Shown here one piece after another: positions 1 to 9,956 of a stretch of DNA of 39,391 bases. The translations under genes were made by a program, and so were the position numbers. The stretch is taken from positions 1-39,391 of the forward strand of contig NZ_VZPF01000049.1 of NCBI RefSeq assembly GCF_008801695.1. Reading direction: 5' to 3'. This DNA comes from Pantoea stewartii subsp. stewartii (GTDB taxonomy: Bacteria > Pseudomonadota > Gammaproteobacteria > Enterobacterales > Enterobacteriaceae). The notes under the pieces were generated by a model. That model saw only the letters and a list, made by a program, of their open reading frames with translations, had not been told where the DNA came from and did not search any database. The stretch's first letter is position 1. Each line of letters opens with the position of its first letter.

Positions 1-2
1 CG

Positions 3-341
3 CGCCACTCGGACACGGCGAAGGCGTTCGCCTATCTACTGAAGCAGTGGGACGCGTTAAACCTGTACTGCAGCAATGGCTGGGCGGAGATCGACAACAA
101 TATCGCGGAGAACGCGCTGCGTGGCGTTGCCCTGGGTCGGAAGAACTGGCTGTTCGCCGGTTCAGACGCTGGCGGGGAGCATGCTGCGGTACTGTACTCA
201 TTTATCGGCACCTGCCGGCTGAATGGTGTGGAGCCGGAGGCGTGGCTGCGCTACGTTCTCAGCCATATTCAGGACTGGCCGGTGAACAGACTGACTGACC
301 TGCTGCCGTGGAAAGCTGACCTGCCTCCCGCCACGGCGTGA
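3..341 (+). CDS. tnpC: IS66-family transposase (TnpC), C-terminal fragment
   Basis: This is the last 112 codons of an IS66-type DDE transposase; the start lies outside the window. The translation contains the family-typical stretch NGWAEIDNNIAENALRGVAL, then GRKNWLFAGSDAGGEHAA and the C-terminal block SHIQDWPVNRLTDLLPWK, ending at TGA 339-341. TnpC is the catalytic subunit of three-gene IS66 elements. In compact members the right terminal repeat follows the stop within a few tens of bases, as it does in the other copy at 39265-39391. Here no such repeat follows; the nearest IS66-type end is at 2007-2034. The family call is secure, but I cannot see whether the rest of the gene is intact. Confidence 0.93.
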   Translation, partial: RHSDTAKAFAYLLKQWDALNLYCSNGWAEIDNNIAENALRGVALGRKNWLFAGSDAGGEHAAVLYSFIGTCRLNGVEPEAWLRYVLSHIQDWPVNRLTDLLPWKADLPPATA

Positions 342-345
342 GAAC

Positions 346-423
346 TCAGAACCGGTAGCTCACCTGCAGCCAGACCTGGCTGATACGGTTAGCACCGTTA
401 TGGGAATACTGTTTTGTGCACCG
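346..423 (-). pseudogene. Outer-membrane beta-barrel protein, C-terminal scrap
   Basis: Read on the minus strand, the sequence encodes ...QYSHNGANRISQVWLQVSYRF and then a stop at 346-348. The alternating pattern and terminal phenylalanine are what the last beta-strand of a Bam-assembled outer-membrane protein looks like. Only about 25 residues are in frame. Just upstream a +1 frame reads YFKLELKSGAQ, so a frameshift may also be present. The fragment begins five bases beyond the transposase stop, so it looks like a gene end trapped beside the IS. I cannot name the family. Confidence 0.35.
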
Positions 424-484
424 CTTTTCAGTTCCAGTTTAAAGTAGAGTAATACCAAAAATTCGTGGGAGTTGTGTTATTTTA

Positions 485-752
485 CCCGAGCGGTGAATCC
501 CCCTCAGCGGCGGGGCTGAGCCACAAACGGGGTGAAAGCCTTGGCCAATAAGCGGGTCAGGTTGTGGCTTTTTCTGACTCACCGGGAGGCACCCGGCACC
601 GCTCAGTTTTCCTCAGGGAAGCTGACAGACGTAAACAAACGGACGTAAACGGGTCGGGCCCGGTTCTGCCCTCGGGGTAGCCGGCAGGCCCTGAACAGCT
701 ACCGTTTTCAGCAGACAAAAGCCCTGCGGGATTCTCTGCAGGGCTTTTTTAT
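485..752 (+). ncRNA. Structured RNA resembling phage/prophage C4 antisense RNA
   Basis: Between the IS66 gene end and the S66 gene lies a GC-rich stretch with nested complementary segments and no convincing ORF. CTCAG/CTGAG closes one hairpin near 503-520, CCACAA pairs with TTGTGG across about 521-566, and CCGGG/CCCGG forms another near 582-596. It ends in a strong intrinsic terminator. The opening (GAGCGGTGAATCCCCCTCAG) and the ACCGGGAGGCACCCGG segment resemble the C4 antisense RNAs of P1-like phages as I recall them. The structure is read from the sequence; the family name rests on memory. It could instead be the structured 5' leader of the S66 gene, although the terminator precedes that gene. 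Confidence 0.4.
719..750 (+). terminator. Intrinsic terminator of the structured RNA
   Basis: A perfect stem AAGCCCTGC (719-727) / GCAGGGCTT (738-746) with a 10-base loop is followed by a T run to 750. It lies 58 bp upstream of the S66 gene start, so it would end the upstream RNA before that gene. Confidence 0.85.
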
Positions 753-807
753 TCACCGCTGTCAGGAAGCGCAGACAGTATTCAACATATTACCCAGGAA
801 GATAAAT

Positions 808-1890
808 ATGATTCAGGTAAATAACAGAAAGGCCATAAGAGTTACGTTACCTCTCCTTTTGCTTTTACTGGCCGGATGTAAGCTCCCTTCACGTCCCCGC
901 GTTGAGAAAAACACGGTTTCGACCGAAACGCCTGTAAAAAAAGAGTGTTCCGGTCAGAAGGGGAAAATATATCTGATTGCAAGCTCGTCGCAGTATGACG
1001 AAAAGGTCATTCCTGAAATTGAGGAGGCGTTCTCCCGCCTGTGCTACGCCACTGACCAGCGTTATCTTGACCAGAAGCCGACCCGGCTTGGTTACGTCAA
1101 CACCGATGAGAATCGGGCAAAAACGCTCACCGACGCGCTCAGTGACCGGAATGTGCACTATCTCTGGTTTGTCAGAGGTGGTTCAGGAGCTCTGAACCTT
1201 TACCCGGCTCTCCATTCAAACCGGAAGCGTATTTCCTCATCCACACCGAAAATCATCTTCGGTTTCAGCGACGTAACGGCCGTTCACAGTTTTGTTAACC
1301 ATGAACTGAACTGGCCCAGCGTGCATGGCGTTGTTGCTGCTTACAACAGGGACATGAATGAAATTGACAAAAACAAAACGCTTAATCTTAACAGCAGCCT
1401 GAATGAGGTGTTTGCCACGCTGTCTCACGGAGTGGATTACTCCGGCGTAGAGCCGCTGAATCCTCAGGCTGTTACAACGGTTACCGGTAAGCTGGATGGA
1501 GGTAACCTGACGCTGGTCCGGTCGCTGTTCTCCACAAAATATGAGGGCACTTATACGGACAAAATAATGATGCTTGAAGATACGGGGGGGACGGCAAAGC
1601 AGCTTGACCGGACCCTTCATCAGATTGAGTACAAAAGGAAGTTTCATCCCCGCGCCGTCATATTTGGTCAGTTCTACATCCAGAATGCAGATGATGCTGA
1701 AAAAAGCCTTTACAGAGAAGTGGTAAAGAATTTTGCAGAGCGTGTTAACTACCCCGTTTATTACTATCCGGAATTCGGACACGGAGAAACCAACCGGCCC
1801 TTCATTCTGAATCACCGGGCGAGCATTTTGTGCAGCAGCACACAACAGCTGTGTACTCTGAAGCAGTTACCTTTAAAAGCAGAGCAGTAA
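808..1890 (+). CDS. S66-family LD-carboxypeptidase / MccF-like lipoprotein
   Basis: The 360-residue protein starts with a lipoprotein signal whose lipobox LLAGC places the acylated cysteine at residue 24, so a cell-envelope location is predicted. The rest is a peptidase family S66 fold. It has the nucleophile motif RGGSGALN (Ser126), GFSDVTA (152-158), GGNL (231-234), the acidic motif MLED (Glu257) and the histidine motif YPEFGHGE (His325), giving a complete Ser-Glu-His triad. S66 includes LdcA, which trims murein tetrapeptides in recycling, and MccF, which cleaves processed microcin C and gives immunity; both are normally cytoplasmic, so a lipoprotein version is unusual. AGGAAG seven bases upstream supports the ATG. 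It lies between an IS66 transposase and an IS66-type terminal repeat, so it is probably transposon cargo. Substrate is not deducible. Confidence 0.88.
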   Translation: MIQVNNRKAIRVTLPLLLLLLAGCKLPSRPRVEKNTVSTETPVKKECSGQKGKIYLIASSSQYDEKVIPEIEEAFSRLCYATDQRYLDQKPTRLGYVNTDENRAKTLTDALSDRNVHYLWFVRGGSGALNLYPALHSNRKRISSSTPKIIFGFSDVTAVHSFVNHELNWPSVHGVVAAYNRDMNEIDKNKTLNLNSSLNEVFATLSHGVDYSGVEPLNPQAVTTVTGKLDGGNLTLVRSLFSTKYEGTYTDKIMMLEDTGGTAKQLDRTLHQIEYKRKFHPRAVIFGQFYIQNADDAEKSLYREVVKNFAERVNYPVYYYPEFGHGETNRPFILNHRASILCSSTQQLCTLKQLPLKAEQ

Positions 1891-1898
1891 CAGTAAAT

Positions 1899-1923
1899 TT
1901 CTGCCAGCTGAGCGCTGGCAGAA
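1899..1923 (+). terminator. Hairpin after the S66 gene (no T tract)
   Basis: TTCTGCCAG (1899-1907) and CTGGCAGAA (1915-1923) form a perfect 9-bp stem with a 7-base loop, eight bases after the S66 stop. No T run follows, so termination may be inefficient and transcription could run on toward malK-lamB. Confidence 0.45.
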
Positions 1924-2006
1924 AGGTCAACGATCCAAGACTGTTTTAGTCTGTTTCGGGTAATTCTGCAGTATTGTACTATCGACTCACTACCTCTAAT
2001 TATTCT

Positions 2007-2034
2007 GTCAATACGGTCTGTCTGTGACGCTTAC
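2007..2034. repeat. IS66-type terminal inverted repeat abutting malK
   Basis: This 28-bp sequence ends in GACGCTTAC and matches, at 25 of 28 positions, the reverse complement of 39265-39292, which immediately follows another IS66 transposase gene. IS66 elements typically end in GTAAGCG. MalK homology resumes at 2035, so the end of the mobile DNA is placed at 2034. Confidence 0.8.
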
Positions 2035-3635
<1,601 letters not shown>

Positions 3636-3731
3636 GGCGATCCCCGGTTAACATTCTCTAACCACATTCTTTTTTTCTGGTAGCGGCTGCTATTGCCTGG
3701 CGGTGCCGCTGCCGGTTCTGCGAGGTTCACA

Positions 3732-4652
3732 ATGAAAATGCATAAAGTCGGATCAGCGCTGAGCCTGAGCGCAATGCTGCTGGCAGGGCACAGCGCCACT
3801 GCCCGCGCCGAAATCAATCTGATGCCGCAGGATGTCTCTGGCGCACCACACTTTTCACAAACGAGTCTGCAAAGCCTGACCTGGCAGCCGATGGATACTT
3901 CACGCGCTCAGGTGACAGTGCTTGATGGCAGCCATTCACGATGGAATGTCCCGGGGATGACGGGCCCGGTCGCGGCTTACAGCCTGCCTGCGACGCTGGG
4001 AGAGCTGACCATTACCCTGAGCAGCGAGGTGCAGAACAACCAGGTATTTGCCCCCAATGTGCTTGTCCTGGATGAACATCTCCGTCCGGCCGCCTGGTTT
4101 CCGAGCCGCTGGTTTACCTATCAGCAACCCGGCGTAATGGCCGCTGACCGGATCGAAGGCGTAATGAAACTGACGCCCGTGCCGGGGCAGCAGAAAATCT
4201 ATCTGTTAGTGTTCACCACAGAAAAGGATCTGACACAAACCACTACGCTGTTGGATCCGGCAAAAGCCTATGCCAGGGGAACCGGCCACGCGGTGCCGGA
4301 TATTCCCGATCCCGTTGCCCGCCATAGCCTCTCGGGCAGGCTAAAAATCAACGTCAGCACCAGTTCCGCCTCCTCGATACTGGTCGGGCCGCTGTTTGGC
4401 GCTTCCCGTTCAACGCCCGTGACGGTCGGACAAACACAACCTGCCGTGCAGGCCGCGCAAACCACTGCTGCGCCTGACACAAAATCTCAGCCCCTTGTCA
4501 CCGATACCGAAAGCTACTTTAACCAGAGCATCAGGCAGGCAGTGGCCCAGGGCAATATTGATAAAGCGCTTAAACTGCTCGACGAAGCAGAGCGGCTCGG
4601 TTCACCTTCCGCACGAAAAACATTTATCAGCAGTGTTAAAGGCAAGGAGTAA
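3732..4652 (+). CDS. malM: Maltose operon periplasmic protein MalM
   Basis: This 306-residue protein equals the E. coli MalM length and is the last gene of the malK-lamB-malM operon. It has a signal peptide (HKVGSALSLSAMLLAGHSATARA) followed by EINLMPQDVSGAPHF. A central region contains VLDEHLRPAAWFPSRWF, then comes a low-complexity Ala/Thr/Gln linker around residues 225-250 and a helical tail (YFNQSIRQAVAQGNIDKALK). MalM is periplasmic; its exact role is not established. I chose ATG 3732 over an in-frame start at 3693 because the signal peptide starts here. The 96-bp gap to lamB contains no clear terminator. Confidence 0.95.
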   Translation: MKMHKVGSALSLSAMLLAGHSATARAEINLMPQDVSGAPHFSQTSLQSLTWQPMDTSRAQVTVLDGSHSRWNVPGMTGPVAAYSLPATLGELTITLSSEVQNNQVFAPNVLVLDEHLRPAAWFPSRWFTYQQPGVMAADRIEGVMKLTPVPGQQKIYLLVFTTEKDLTQTTTLLDPAKAYARGTGHAVPDIPDPVARHSLSGRLKINVSTSSASSILVGPLFGASRSTPVTVGQTQPAVQAAQTTAAPDTKSQPLVTDTESYFNQSIRQAVAQGNIDKALKLLDEAERLGSPSARKTFISSVKGKE

Positions 4653-4681
4653 TCACTCCGCAGTGCTGATTTGCTCCACCT

Positions 4682-4707
4682 GGTGCGCTGAGGCGCACCT
4701 TTTTTTG
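4682..4707 (+). terminator. Intrinsic terminator after malM
   Basis: A perfect stem GGTGCGC (4682-4688) / GCGCACC (4693-4699) with a TGAG loop is followed by eight T residues, 30 bp after the malM stop. It ends the lamB-malM transcript. Confidence 0.92.
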
Positions 4708-4752
4708 TCAGTCAGAGAAGTAAATACGAATGTCGGCCGGAAAATTGAACGA

Positions 4753-5034
4753 CTATTCGAAATGATGACATGTTAAGCCATGCTGAAATACTCTCGATGG
4801 GTTGTCTTTTTCTGAGGCGGGCCTGCAACTTTCACAATAACTTTGAAGACCTTGAGGATTATTTATCGTTTCACGCGCGGGTGTGGTTCCAAAGTGATTA
4901 GGCGTCTGAAAGTAAATATGCTGCCGTCCGTGTGTCACAGAGCATTTCGGGCAACTTTTATATTCAACGTTGTTTTTGACTTTGGGAAGCCCCCTGTTTA
5001 AAGCAATACCGCAACACGCACAGCAACCGATCAT
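4753..5034 (-). CDS. Small cysteine-rich hypothetical protein
   Basis: I do not recognise this 93-residue protein. It holds three cysteine pairs: CCACC near residues 4-8, CPKC near 28-31 and YCESC near 67-71. This suggests a small zinc-ribbon or treble-clef fold. No signal peptide or membrane segment is visible. The start is well supported: GAGAGGG lies about five bases before ATG, and the upstream region is AT-rich as in a promoter. It is a lone minus-strand gene between the two halves of the maltose cluster and looks unrelated to maltose use. The cysteine pairs and ribosome site argue for a real gene; its function is unknown. Confidence 0.6.
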   Translation of the reverse strand: MIGCCACCGIALNRGLPKVKNNVEYKSCPKCSVTHGRQHIYFQTPNHFGTTPARETINNPQGLQSYCESCRPASEKDNPSRVFQHGLTCHHFE

Positions 5035-5167
5035 CGCACCCTCTCAATATATTAATAAATCTGATTAATATCTTTGCCAGTTTGCAAGTTTCGGTCCAAA
5101 GGTAAATTGAACCCGGCCACAGAAATGACATATACGAAGCGTAGCCAACACCCAAATTCATTTAGCA

Positions 5168-5202
5168 GTCCATATCGGCATTGTATTTTGGTTGATATGG
5201 AC
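5168..5202. repeat. Inverted repeat beyond the malQ stop
   Basis: GTCCATATC (5168-5176) and GATATGGAC (5194-5202) form a perfect 9-bp inverted repeat with a 17-base spacer, 12 bp past the malQ stop. On the malQ strand no T run follows, so it may stabilise the malPQ mRNA end rather than act as a classical terminator. Confidence 0.45.
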
Positions 5203-5214
5203 CGCATTATTTTC

Positions 5215-7269
5215 TTATCCGCGCTTCTGCGTCATGGTCGCCAGCAGCCCGTTAATCCGCGCATCGGCAAACATCGCCTCCAGCGGCAGGCTGAGCTTAC
5301 GTCGCCAGTTCGGATAGGTCTCCACCGTGCCGGGTACATTGACCGGAGAAGCCATATCCAGCCAGTCTTCGGGCTGCAAGCCCAGCAGGGCGCTGTTGCA
5401 GTCAGCCAGAAAGCAATGAAGCGCGGTATTCAACACCAGACTCATGCGCGGGCTGTTGGCCTGCACCAGTGCGCCGTTTTTCAGATAACCCTGGCGCTGC
5501 AGGCTCTGTAACAGCGCCGCACGGGCTGTCCTGCGCTGGCGATGGAGCCCGCCCAGCACCGCGTTGTCAGGATAGAGTCCCAACTGGCTGCCGAGCGTCA
5601 GATCGTCGTGTTGCCACCAGCCGCGCAGCGTTGGCATATCATGGGTGGTGGCTACCGCCATGGCCTGCGCAGGCCATGCGGCAGGCGGACGAAAGGCGCG
5701 TTCAGCGGTTCGTTCAAAGTAGAGCACTTTGTAGGAGTAAACGCCGGCATCACGCAGTTTCGCCACGATGGTATCCGGTACTGTACCCAGATCTTCTCCG
5801 ATCACCATGCAGCGGTGACGCTGGCTTTCCAGCGCCAGAATGGCCAGCAAATCGTCGACAGGATAGGTCACATAGGCACCTTCCGCTGCCGTTTCACCCG
5901 CCGGAATCCACCACAGACGCAGTAACGCCATCACATGGTCAATACGCAGTGCGCCACAGTCACGCATATTCGCACGCAGCAGGGTTATCCAGGGTTCGTA
6001 TGCCCGGTCATACAATTCCCCGGGATGCAGCGGCGGTAATCCCCAGTTCTGGCCCAGCGGTCCCAGAATATCCGGCGGCGCGCCCACGCTGGCCGCCAGG
6101 CAATACAAGGCGCGCTGGCTCCAGGTTTCAGCCCCATTCGCGGCCACGCCGACGGCGAGATCGCGATAAAGCCCCAGCGTCATCTGTAGCCGCTGGCTGT
6201 CCTGCCAGCACGCCGCAAATTGTCGGGCGGCAAGCCATTGTAACCACTGATAAAAACGGATCTCATCGCCGTGTTCGATGCGAAAGGCGTGCACGGCGGC
6301 GCTGTCCGGCTGTTGATACGCAGCGGGCCAGGTATCCCAGCCGTGACAGGTTGGATCCTGACCCACAAACCAGGCGTGTAAGGCATCGAAAATGCCCTGA
6401 TGCAGTAGGCTTTCACCGCCCTGAAGGATAAACACCTCGAATGCGACGGCCTCACTGTCCTCTTTATCACGCTGCAAAAACTGCGCCCACGCAAACCGCA
6501 GTGCGGTGAGCTTGAGCGACGCGACAGCGGGATAATCCACCCACTGTGCCGCGCGGGCGCGCTGGAGAACGTCCTGTGTTTCTGCCGTGAGCCACCAGGC
6601 CTGTGCGGCGGCGCTCAGCGTAAAATCAGCCACATCGGGCACGCTGATATACAACACATTCAGCCAGCGCCGGGAAGAGGGACTGTAAGGACTGGCCTGA
6701 TCGGGCAGCGCGGGGAACAGCGCATGTAACGGATTCAGGCCGATAAAGGCGCCGCCTCGCTGACCGGTCTCGTTCACCAGTTGCCGCAGATCGGCAAAGT
6801 CGCCCATGCCCCAGTTGCCCGCTGAGCGCAACGAATAGAGCTGCACACAGGTTCCCCAGCGCCTGCGCCCCTTAAGCAACGCCTCCGGCGCATAGCAACG
6901 TGACGGTGTCACAATTATCTGGCAGATAACCCGTTGCGTGCCTTGCGTCAGGCGCAATTGATGGTAGCCGTCAGGCAGTTCCGGTAAGCACAACGATTTA
7001 TCCGGCTCACATTGCCCCGACCAGTGCTGCCCGTATTCGCTCGTTAACTGCCAGCGCGTGGGACCGGTCAGCACAGGCGTTAACACTATCGGTTTACCCT
7101 GCGGGATAACCCATGCGGGGGGCAATGGTGTGGATGGGGCCGCCTCGCGCGCCATCGCCGTCAGCAAACGCTGACGCGTGAGGGCAGAAACCGTCTGCAT
7201 CGTTCCATGCGCATCCACATATTCCGTTGCTATGCGGCCCGTCTCCTGAGGTGGATGAAAAGGCGTCAT
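5215..7269 (-). CDS. malQ: 4-alpha-glucanotransferase (amylomaltase) MalQ
   Basis: The 684-residue GH77 enzyme transfers glucosyl or maltosyl units between maltodextrins in the cytoplasm and releases glucose. E. coli MalQ is 694 residues. Catalytic motifs are intact: the nucleophile in LRIDHVMALLRLWWIP (Asp444), the acid/base in VIGEDLGTVP (Glu492) and the third carboxylate in TTHDMPTLRGWW (Asp544). The N-terminal region YVDAHGTMQTVSALTRQRLL matches the MalQ N-terminal domain. malQ starts only 5 bp after the malP stop, so the two are one operon (malP first) and probably translationally coupled. In E. coli this operon is MalT-activated; here MalT is frameshifted, so induction may be impaired although the enzyme looks functional. 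Confidence 0.97.
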   Translation of the reverse strand: MTPFHPPQETGRIATEYVDAHGTMQTVSALTRQRLLTAMAREAAPSTPLPPAWVIPQGKPIVLTPVLTGPTRWQLTSEYGQHWSGQCEPDKSLCLPELPDGYHQLRLTQGTQRVICQIIVTPSRCYAPEALLKGRRRWGTCVQLYSLRSAGNWGMGDFADLRQLVNETGQRGGAFIGLNPLHALFPALPDQASPYSPSSRRWLNVLYISVPDVADFTLSAAAQAWWLTAETQDVLQRARAAQWVDYPAVASLKLTALRFAWAQFLQRDKEDSEAVAFEVFILQGGESLLHQGIFDALHAWFVGQDPTCHGWDTWPAAYQQPDSAAVHAFRIEHGDEIRFYQWLQWLAARQFAACWQDSQRLQMTLGLYRDLAVGVAANGAETWSQRALYCLAASVGAPPDILGPLGQNWGLPPLHPGELYDRAYEPWITLLRANMRDCGALRIDHVMALLRLWWIPAGETAAEGAYVTYPVDDLLAILALESQRHRCMVIGEDLGTVPDTIVAKLRDAGVYSYKVLYFERTAERAFRPPAAWPAQAMAVATTHDMPTLRGWWQHDDLTLGSQLGLYPDNAVLGGLHRQRRTARAALLQSLQRQGYLKNGALVQANSPRMSLVLNTALHCFLADCNSALLGLQPEDWLDMASPVNVPGTVETYPNWRRKLSLPLEAMFADARINGLLATMTQKRG

Positions 7270-7274
7270 TGTAA

Positions 7275-9677
7275 TTATCCTTTACGCTGCCAGATGCGCT
7301 GCTGGTAATGGCGAATCGCACGGTCCGCGCTGAACATTCCGCAGCGGGCGGTATTCAGGATGGCTGCGCGCGTCCACGCCTGCTTATCGGCCCATAAGGC
7401 TTCGGCACGTTGCTGAGCATTCAGATAGTGACGGAAGTCAGCCAGCACCCGCCAGGGATCGCCGTTCTCAGGACCGAGACTGTTTAACAGCAGGTCAAAC
7501 GCGTGCGTATCGCCCGCGCTAAAGGTGCCGTTTTCCAGCGCCTGTAAGGCCTGATCGAGTTGGACGTCGTTGGTGCGCCACTGAACAGGATCGTAATGCC
7601 CGGCCTTCAGCGCCTGCACCTGCTCCACGGTGTGGCCAAAGATAAAGATATTGTCTTCACCGACCTGTTCGGCAATTTCGACGTTGGCACCATCGAGCGT
7701 ACCTATCGTAAGCGCACCGTTCAGGGCCAGCTTCATATTGCCGGTGCCGGACGCTTCTTTGCCCGCCGTTGATATCTGCTCTGACAGGTCCGCGGCAGGG
7801 ATCAGCCGTTCAGCAACAGAAACGTTATAGTCCGGAATAAACACCACTTTCAGGCAATCGGCCACGCGCGGGTCGTGATTTATGACCTCAGCAACCTGAT
7901 TAATGGCGTAAATGATGTTTTTGGCCAGCGCATAACCGGGTGCCGCTTTGGCCCCGAAGATCACCACGCGCGGACACAGGTTCGCCTGTGGATCGCGATA
8001 CAGCATCTGCCAGAGGGCGATGATATGCAGCAGCGTCAGATGCTGCCGTTTGTATTCATGCAGTCGCTTGATTTGCACATCGAACATCGCCGCGGGATTA
8101 ACGACAATGTCGGTCCGCTCAGCAATCCACGCGGCCAAATCCTGCTTGTTTTGCTGCTTGATCTGCTGATAGTCGGCACAAAAACCGGCATCATCCACCC
8201 AGTTTTCCAGAGAGGCGAGCGCGTCCAGATCGTTGATCCACGGCCGCTTCAGCGTGTGGCTTATCAGGCGGGCAAGGCGGGGATTGCACTGGTTGATCCA
8301 GCGGCGTGGCGTAATGCCGTTAGTGACGTTATGAAACTTATCAGGCCATAGTGCGACGTATTCCGGGAACAGCTCTTCTTTGACGAGTCGGGAGTGCAGC
8401 GCGGCGACGCCATTTACGGCAAAGCAACTCATTACACACAGGTTAGCCATGCGGAGTTGCTTATGATGTACGATAGCCAGTCGGGCCCAGACCGCGTCAT
8501 CGCCCGGCCAGCGTGCATCCACTTCTGCCTTTAGCTGGGCATTGAGGCGATGGATGATCAGCATATGGCGCGGCAGCAGGGCGCGGACGATGCCGGTATC
8601 CCAGCACTCCAGCGCTTCAGGCAACAAAGTATGGTTGGTATAGGCAAATGTGCGCTGGGTGAGGGTCCAGGCGCTGTCCCAGCTGAATTGGTGCTCATCG
8701 ATCAGCAGCCGCATCAGTTCGGGGATCGCCAGCGTGGGATGCGTGTCGTTTAGCTGAATCACTTCGTAATCGGCTAGGCTGTCGAGCGAACGGCCCGCCT
8801 GCAGGTGGCGGCGAAGGATATCAGTCAGCGAACAGGCGCACTGAAAATACTGCTGGATCAGGCGGAGTTTTTTGCCGGCCTGATGATGGTCGTTAGGGTA
8901 AAGGACTTTCGTCAGCTTCGCCGCATCCATGCCCTGTTTTTCAGCCCGCATAAACGCCCCGTTGTTGAAGGTTTGCAGGTCAAATGGCTGCGCATGCGTG
9001 GCCTGCCACAGCCGCAGCGGCTGCGTCACACCGTTTTCAAAGCCGACCACCGGCAGATCCCAGGCTTCGCCCTTGAGGTAAAACGCGGGCTGCCAGCGGA
9101 TTGTGCCGTTTTCGTTACTGACTCTGCCGCCTAAGCCCACCTGGACATCCCGCCGGGCATTGTACGTAAACCAGGGATAACGCTCGCGCTGCCAGTCGTC
9201 GGGTTGTTCATCCTGCGCGCCGTCGACAAAACGCTGACGAAACAGACCGTACTGGTAATTCAGGCCATAGCCGGTAGCGGGCTGACCGACAGTGGCCATC
9301 GCGTCCAGAAAGCAGGCTGCCAGACGCCCTAAGCCGCCATTACCCAGCGCCGGATCGCGCTCGTTTTCCAGTACGTCACTGAGTGACACATCCCATTGCG
9401 ATAAGGCGGCAGTGACGGCGTTATACCAGCCCAGGTTGAGGAAGTTATTGCCGGTCAGTCGTCCGGTCAGAAACTCCATCGACAGATAATTGACATGGCG
9501 TTGATCGCCGGAAGCGGGCCGGGCAGGGAGCGCGCGCAGCATTTCAGCCAGCGCACCACTCAGTGCGTGCCACCACTGATGCGGCGTCATTTCGTGTGCC
9601 TCTTGCAGGCCAAACTGTTGCCACTGGCGCGCCAGCGCAGCGTTAAAAAGCGATTGATCAAAGGGATGCTGTGTCAT
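7275..9677 (-). CDS. malP: Maltodextrin phosphorylase MalP
   Basis: The 800-residue GT35 enzyme (797 in E. coli) phosphorolyses maltodextrins from the non-reducing end to glucose-1-phosphate. The pyridoxal-phosphate site is intact in [20 protein letters not shown], with the Schiff-base lysine at residue 649. Other family blocks are [10 protein letters not shown] (64-73), [21 protein letters not shown] (105-125), [14 protein letters not shown] (308-321) and [11 protein letters not shown] (450-460). It is the first gene of malPQ, divergent from malT over a 279-bp regulatory region. No frameshifts or stops are visible, so together with malQ the maltodextrin breakdown enzymes are the intact part of this regulon. 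Confidence 0.97.
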   Translation of the reverse strand: MTQHPFDQSLFNAALARQWQQFGLQEAHEMTPHQWWHALSGALAEMLRALPARPASGDQRHVNYLSMEFLTGRLTGNNFLNLGWYNAVTAALSQWDVSLSDVLENERDPALGNGGLGRLAACFLDAMATVGQPATGYGLNYQYGLFRQRFVDGAQDEQPDDWQRERYPWFTYNARRDVQVGLGGRVSNENGTIRWQPAFYLKGEAWDLPVVGFENGVTQPLRLWQATHAQPFDLQTFNNGAFMRAEKQGMDAAKLTKVLYPNDHHQAGKKLRLIQQYFQCACSLTDILRRHLQAGRSLDSLADYEVIQLNDTHPTLAIPELMRLLIDEHQFSWDSAWTLTQRTFAYTNHTLLPEALECWDTGIVRALLPRHMLIIHRLNAQLKAEVDARWPGDDAVWARLAIVHHKQLRMANLCVMSCFAVNGVAALHSRLVKEELFPEYVALWPDKFHNVTNGITPRRWINQCNPRLARLISHTLKRPWINDLDALASLENWVDDAGFCADYQQIKQQNKQDLAAWIAERTDIVVNPAAMFDVQIKRLHEYKRQHLTLLHIIALWQMLYRDPQANLCPRVVIFGAKAAPGYALAKNIIYAINQVAEVINHDPRVADCLKVVFIPDYNVSVAERLIPAADLSEQISTAGKEASGTGNMKLALNGALTIGTLDGANVEIAEQVGEDNIFIFGHTVEQVQALKAGHYDPVQWRTNDVQLDQALQALENGTFSAGDTHAFDLLLNSLGPENGDPWRVLADFRHYLNAQQRAEALWADKQAWTRAAILNTARCGMFSADRAIRHYQQRIWQRKG

Positions 9678-9744
9678 AGCCGAAAATCCTGTTTTAAGGA
9701 GAAAAGGGAATAACCCACAGTGTGCTTTTGCGTTTCGGCGCGCG

Positions 9745-9754
9745 CCTCCTCCCG
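9745..9754 (-). promoter_or_regulatory. Candidate MalT box upstream of malP
   Basis: On the minus strand the sequence CGGGAGGAGG matches 9 of 10 positions of the MalT box consensus GGGGA(T/G)GAGG, about 70 bp upstream of the malP start. A single good box is weaker than the multi-box arrays at E. coli mal promoters, and I could not place a convincing -10 at the expected distance. Confidence 0.35.
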
Positions 9755-9815
9755 GCAGAATTTCGCGCAGGCGGAGCCGCAGGGTGGAGAGCCTGAGGGA
9801 AGTCCGAAAGTTTTA

Positions 9816-9857
9816 CTTAAGTGTGATTAGATTCGCTTTTGTGAAGATTCACTTAAG
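9816..9857. promoter_or_regulatory. 42-bp dyad with CRP-like half-site between malP and malT
   Basis: CTTAAGTG (9816-9823) and CACTTAAG (9850-9857) are perfect inverted repeats around a 26-bp AT-rich core. The left arm overlaps AAGTGTGATTAGATTCGCTT, which has the TGTGA half and the TC of the second half of a CRP site (7 of 10 conserved bases). malT in E. coli is CRP-dependent, so a CRP site is expected here. The perfect outer arms are more symmetric than a CRP site needs and may bind another regulator. Confidence 0.4.
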
Positions 9858-9956
9858 CGTCTGCTTGCTTTATCCGAAGGGATAGCTGAACGTGTGAAGA
9901 ATAATTACGAAGCGTAAAAAAATGATGCGCCGAAGCAAATGGAGAAGCGTGCGTCT

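Larger units (their letters stand above)
1..2034 (+). mobile_element. Proposed IS66-family element with 1.7 kb of cargo (partial)
   Basis: Seen: the IS66 tnpC end at 3-341, and at 2007-2034 a 28-bp sequence matching 25 of 28 bases of the terminal repeat next to the other IS66 transposase at 39265-39292. Malk coding sequence begins exactly beyond 2034. Inferred: 1-2034 is the right part of one IS66-type transposon carrying an outer-membrane-protein scrap, a structured RNA and an S66 peptidase lipoprotein gene. The alternative is a composite in which one IS66 copy lost its end and a second contributes only a terminal repeat. The left end is not in the window, so the two models cannot be separated here. 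Confidence 0.5.

Noticed and set aside
5469..6431. 320-codon plus-strand ORF opposite malQ
   Set aside because: It is a reverse-strand reading of a well-supported gene and has Arg/Pro-rich, coding-shadow composition.
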